The position numbers were made by a program, and so were the translations under genes. A stretch of DNA of 64,000 nucleotides from Branchiostoma belcheri (Eukaryota; Chordata; Leptocardii; Amphioxiformes; Branchiostomatidae), in NCBI RefSeq assembly GCF_001625305.1, contig NW_017803910.1, forward strand, positions 1,061,337-1,125,336, given 5' to 3'. The first letter of the stretch is position 1, and every line of letters starts with the position of its first letter. The notes beneath the pieces were generated by a model that ran no database searches, had not been told where the DNA came from, and was given only the letters and a program-made list of their open reading frames with translations. Shown here in pieces: positions 60,600-64,000 of the stretch.

Positions 60600-61450
60600 G
60601 GACCTTTTCACTTAAATTCACTGAAAAAATCTTCATATCGTGTAGTTAAATGTGCCAAATTGCCCCAAAATTATCGCCTGGACCTTGAATCCCCGAACAC
60701 GTTTTCCACCCCCAAATTATCCTAGCCAGCCGCTTAAAACCCATGTCACTAAAAATATTGCATATTGTGTAGTTGAATGAGCCAAATTGCCCCAAAATTA
60801 TTGCCTGGACCTTTTTCTCCGAACACGTTTTTCTGCCTGAAAACTCTTCGTATTGTGTAGTTGTGCCAAGTTGCCTCAAAATTATTGCTCAGACCTTTAT
60901 ATCTAACAAAATCTCAGAATACGTTTTCCTGCCAAAAACTTTTAAATCCTCATCACTAAAAAAATTTTCATATTGCGTAGTCGAATGAGCCAAATTGCCC
61001 CCAAAATGTCCCTTGCACCTTTACACTTAAAAGCTCCTGAAAACTGAGCCGGCTGCTTTAATTGTACGTCACTGAAAATTCTTCATTACGTGTAGTTGAA
61101 TGTGCCAGATTGACCCGAAAATTGTTGCTTGGACCTTTACCCTTCAAATGTCCTGCCAAAAAACTTAGCCGGCCGCTTAAAATCCATGTTCCTAAAAAAA
61201 ATCTCCATATTGTGTAGTTGAATGAGCCAAATTGCCCCCCAAATTGTCACTTGGACCTTTACACTTCATAAAATCTCCGAACACGTTTTCCTGCCCAAAT
61301 TTTGTATCCTATCCAGCCACTTGAAATTCATTTCTTGTAGTTGTGCCAAATTGCCCCAACATTATCACTTGGACCTTTTACACTTAAACTTTCCCACCTG
61401 AAAACTATCTTAGCTGGCCACTTGAATGCGCCCAAAAATTGTTGATTGGA
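60600..61450. repeat. Diverged satellite, unit about 118 bp, seven copies
   Basis: The phrase tgtgccaaattgccccaaaa, then tt-ttgcctggaccttt, cgaacacgttttcctgcc, cttagccggccgctta and catattgtgtagttgaatg recurs near 60651, 60779, 60862, 60988, 61107, 61224 and 61343. It runs directly into the inverted repeat at 61483, and an inverted trace of the same unit (gggacaatttgtgggcaatt) lies beyond it at about 62211. Confidence 0.8.
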
Positions 61451-61482
61451 CTGTCACACTGTTCCCGCCAAAACTGATGAGG

Positions 61483-62100
61483 ACCCTCACCTGTCTAATT
61501 AATTGGATTAAAATTTTCCCGCCAAAAAACTTAGTATATAGAGCACTCTAACCTTGAACTTGTGCCCCCCTCCCACTCTTCCTGCCCACCTCCCACACTT
61601 CTTCCACAACTCAGAGTATGTTAGTTACACTGTTCTCTCGACTTCCTCGCACATGTAGTCACCACACTCTGCTACACAAACACTTGGTTTATCGAGTGCA
61701 GTTTTTCCACCACTTAGACTTTAGAATAATCTCTCGCTCTTCCTGGTCGGTCAATGCACTAAGTGTACTCCCCGTGGGATGTCTTTCCGGAGACATTGAT
61801 GCTTCGACACATCAGTATACCAGTGCAATTGACCGACCAGGAGAGCGAGAGATTATTCTAAAGTCTAAGTGGTGGAAAAACTGCACTCGATAAACCAAGT
61901 GTTTGTGTAGCAGAGTGTGGTGACTACATGTGCGAGGAAGTCGAGAAAACAGTGTAACTAACATACTCTGAGTTGTGGAAGAAGTGTGGGAGGTGGGCAG
62001 GAAGAGTGGGGAGGGGGGCCCAAGTTCAAGGTTAGAGTGCTCTATATACTAAGTTTTTTGGCGGGAAAATTTTAATCCAATTAATTAAACAGGTGAGGGT
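61483..62100. mobile_element. Long near-perfect inverted repeat, arms about 290 bp
   Basis: The left arm from accctcacctgtctaattaa to about 61775 returns inverted from about 61805 to 62100 (ttaattaaacaggtgagggt) with only a few differences. Shared landmarks are cccgccaaaaaacttagtat, cactctaaccttgaacttg, gtatgttagttacactgttt-like wording, aaacacttggtttatcgagt, actttagaataatctctcgc and cctggtcggtcaat. The loop is about 30 bases. No transposase frame is present. The 118-bp satellite flanks it on the left and a trace lies on the right, so the whole 60.6-62.25 kb could be one larger palindromic element. Confidence 0.8.
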
Positions 62101-62315
62101 ACCAATCATCCTTTTTTGGTGGGAAAATTTACATACAAAAGAATCAGCACAACAAAACTTAACCAAATTTTTTTTGGACAAATTTCACTCGATTAATTAG
62201 ACAAATCCAACGGGACAATTTGTGGGCAATTTGGCATTTAACAACACAAGATTTTTGTGAGTGTAATTTTACGAAGAGTTGGAAAAGTGTCACATACAGT
62301 GTGCGAGAACTTTAA

Positions 62316-62915
62316 AGGGACACAAGGGGTTCAATAAAATCTGCCCATGTCATGCATGGTCTGTCTAAATAGTGATTTCTACACTTAGTTTGTTAGTTCA
62401 TCATAGTTTAGTGCGCTCAGTCGGCCATTTGAAGTTGTGGCTAGTGCCAAACGTTCACAAAGTGGCCGCTGACATTTCCCACTCCCCGCCTTTGCAATGA
62501 CGTAATTTGTCAACATCCGAGCAATCCATACAATTCGATCTTGGTACCGTCTCATTGTTTTTCTCTGTCTTATTGTTATTGTTACTTAGTCTCCTTCTTC
62601 TCCATCATGCCCACGTGTGTGGTGTGCAATTACAACAGCCAAAATAGAAAAGAATCCAGAGAAAGTACCAAAATTGAATTGCAGCGAACGCACAGACATT
62701 GACAAGGTTCTTAAGAACTTCGCGATTGCGTCATTGCAAAGGCAGGGAGTGGGAAATGGCAGCAGCCACTTTGTGAACGTTAGGCACTAGCCGCAACTTC
62801 AAACGGCCGGCAGTGCTCTAAACTACAATGTACTAACGAAGTAAGTGTAGAAATCACTTTTCAGACTTACCATGCACGGCACAATGACAGATTTTATTGA
62901 AACTCTTGTGTCCCT
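62316..62915. mobile_element. Kolobok-like non-autonomous DNA transposon with a THAP-like remnant
   Basis: The element is exactly 600 bp between TTAA copies at 62312-62315 and 62916-62919. It starts agggacacaag and ends cttgtgtccct. Terminal inverted repeats extend about 200 bp at roughly 85 percent identity by eye (caataaaatctg, agtgatttctacacttag, gttcacaaagtggc, atttcccactccc, cctttgcaatgacg on both sides). TTAA target duplications with 5' RGG ends and THAP-bearing proteins are known for the Kolobok superfamily. The centre has ATG at 62607 followed by MPTCVVCNYNSQNRKESRE, which resembles the first strand and CxxC of a THAP zinc finger, then stops. No transposase remains. Confidence 0.65.
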
Positions 62916-64000
62916 TTAAACACATACAGAATAAGAGGAATTGTGTTTTGTCATTGACAAACTTTGTAATCAATTCTTGTAACAATTCAACTCTCCTGTT
63001 TCAAGCTCATGAAATAAAGTCTGTCAGCGTAACACATCACTGTCAAACTCTACTAGATCAACATGAGATGAACCCTAAATTTTGCAACAGGAGGTTAGTA
63101 TTGCTACAAGTAGTGATAACAAAGTTTGGAATCTACACGACTTCAAAAGGAATCAGCAAAACAAAACTACACCCATTTTTAACGACATTGTTGAAGTTCT
63201 ATAAACCTCTTTCCATGATTGAAGATAAACTACTTACCTTCTTAAAAGCGGGCTACATTTCACGTAGAAGCAGAAGCGTTTACATAATGTGTCAACCTCT
63301 CATTGCAACTGTCTGTTAGTGTTACACTACCTAGTATCAGGTCTCTAGCTAGATTGAAATCTTTTTCCGTCAGCCCAGGTTCATGATTGACCTGGGGGGA
63401 GAGAGAGTGTTTGCAATCTAGGAGGGGCTCTCTAGAGGGAAATAATGGATTTTGAAGCAATTTAAAAACGCCATTTCCCACATTTTCAGAGACAAATCAT
63501 GGGGTTGAGAGTGGTTCTCAGTGTTCCTTTGCATGTTTTATTTAATCTTTTCCCAAGATTTTTGTCAATTTTGTCCATCAAAGTTGATGCCGATTGGTTT
63601 TAAGAAAATTTTCCGTCACACATCGCAAAGTTCCTGCAATAATAATTGACTGAAAAACAGGTGCTGTCTACTTAAATGCAGGCTACACCGGCTTTACATA
63701 CAATGTGTAAACCTCTCAATTTACCTGTCTGTTTTCAGTTACCTATTAGTTATACTACCTAAGAAATGACTACAGTTGAATTTTAAGCCACTTGAATGTA
63801 ATCCTCTTACAAATGTTTCAGAATGTAATCTTTCGCAGAGACCATAATTAAGTGTAGGGGAAGGTCGTACCTGCAGGACACTGGACTTTCATCAACCCTC
63901 ACTGTAACTCGAGATCTCTCTACAGTTTTTGTTATACTACCTAAACTATCTATGACATACAGGATTCTCACCAGGATTTTTTCACAGCATAGGGGGACCT
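62916..64000. other. Right-edge stretch without a supportable gene
   Basis: The 140-codon plus frame at 62897-63319 starts inside the transposon end and has no motif or splice support. The rest is AT-rich with repeated wording ttatactacctaa / ttacactacctagt near 63320, 63755 and 63930, which may be units of a loose repeat. Confidence 0.35.

Noticed and set aside
62897-63319. 140-codon plus-strand frame
   Set aside because: Begins inside the transposon's terminal repeat and shows no motif or codon bias.

Overview
This is a stretch of an animal nuclear genome. Genes are sparse, small and split by introns with ordinary GT..AG borders. The DNA between them is rich in LINE ends, tRNA-derived SINE pieces, fold-back (MITE-like) elements, satellites and microsatellites. 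Two repeat families (a LINE 3' end and a tRNA-SINE) match my memory of amphioxus (Branchiostoma) repeats, so a cephalochordate is my best guess. That is inference; no gene here fixes the species.

All five well-supported genes lie on the minus strand in the left half, and all encode secreted proteins. From left to right they are: (1) a WAP four-disulfide-core protein with a Thr-rich mucin-like tail, running off the left edge (1-2642); (2) a 98-residue, 12-cysteine IGFBP-N-like protein in three coding exons (3919-4966); (3) a 148-residue prohormone-like precursor (8360-9866, with a non-coding first exon near 11.95 kb); (4) a 105-residue prohormone-like precursor with a similar Cys loop (20062-20789, non-coding first exon near 21.8 kb); (5) a 376-residue cysteine-free acidic helical protein (29829-32315, possible non-coding first exon near 34.4 kb). 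I joined the exons by hand; acceptors, donors and codon phases agree at every coding junction. Genes 2-5 share a layout: a splice acceptor lies 2-12 bases before the ATG, so a separate 5'UTR exon is implied, and TATA-like boxes can be seen for genes 1, 3 and 4. Two more TATA promoters with first-exon-like sequence (40.6-40.85 kb and 41.6-41.74 kb, minus) have no coding part that I can find.

The right half (42-64 kb) is mostly repeats: a long (CA)n, a (GAT)n, a CR1/L2-type LINE broken by a satellite block and an assembly gap (46.4-48.7 kb), a second decayed LINE (54.4-55.8 kb), a possible small secreted-protein gene (57.4-57.75 kb, minus), a tandem array of about nine exon-like units each with its own acceptor and donor (58.2-60.1 kb), a 118-bp satellite (60.6-61.45 kb) running into a long near-perfect inverted repeat (61.48-62.10 kb), and a 600-bp TTAA-flanked DNA transposon carrying the start of a THAP-like reading frame (62316-62915).

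The most interesting points are the two prohormone-like genes that share a CD-aromatic-aromatic loop motif, the exon-like tandem array, and the satellite/inverted-repeat/Kolobok-like block at the right end. Nothing can be said about function beyond secretion and, for genes 1 and 2, domain family.
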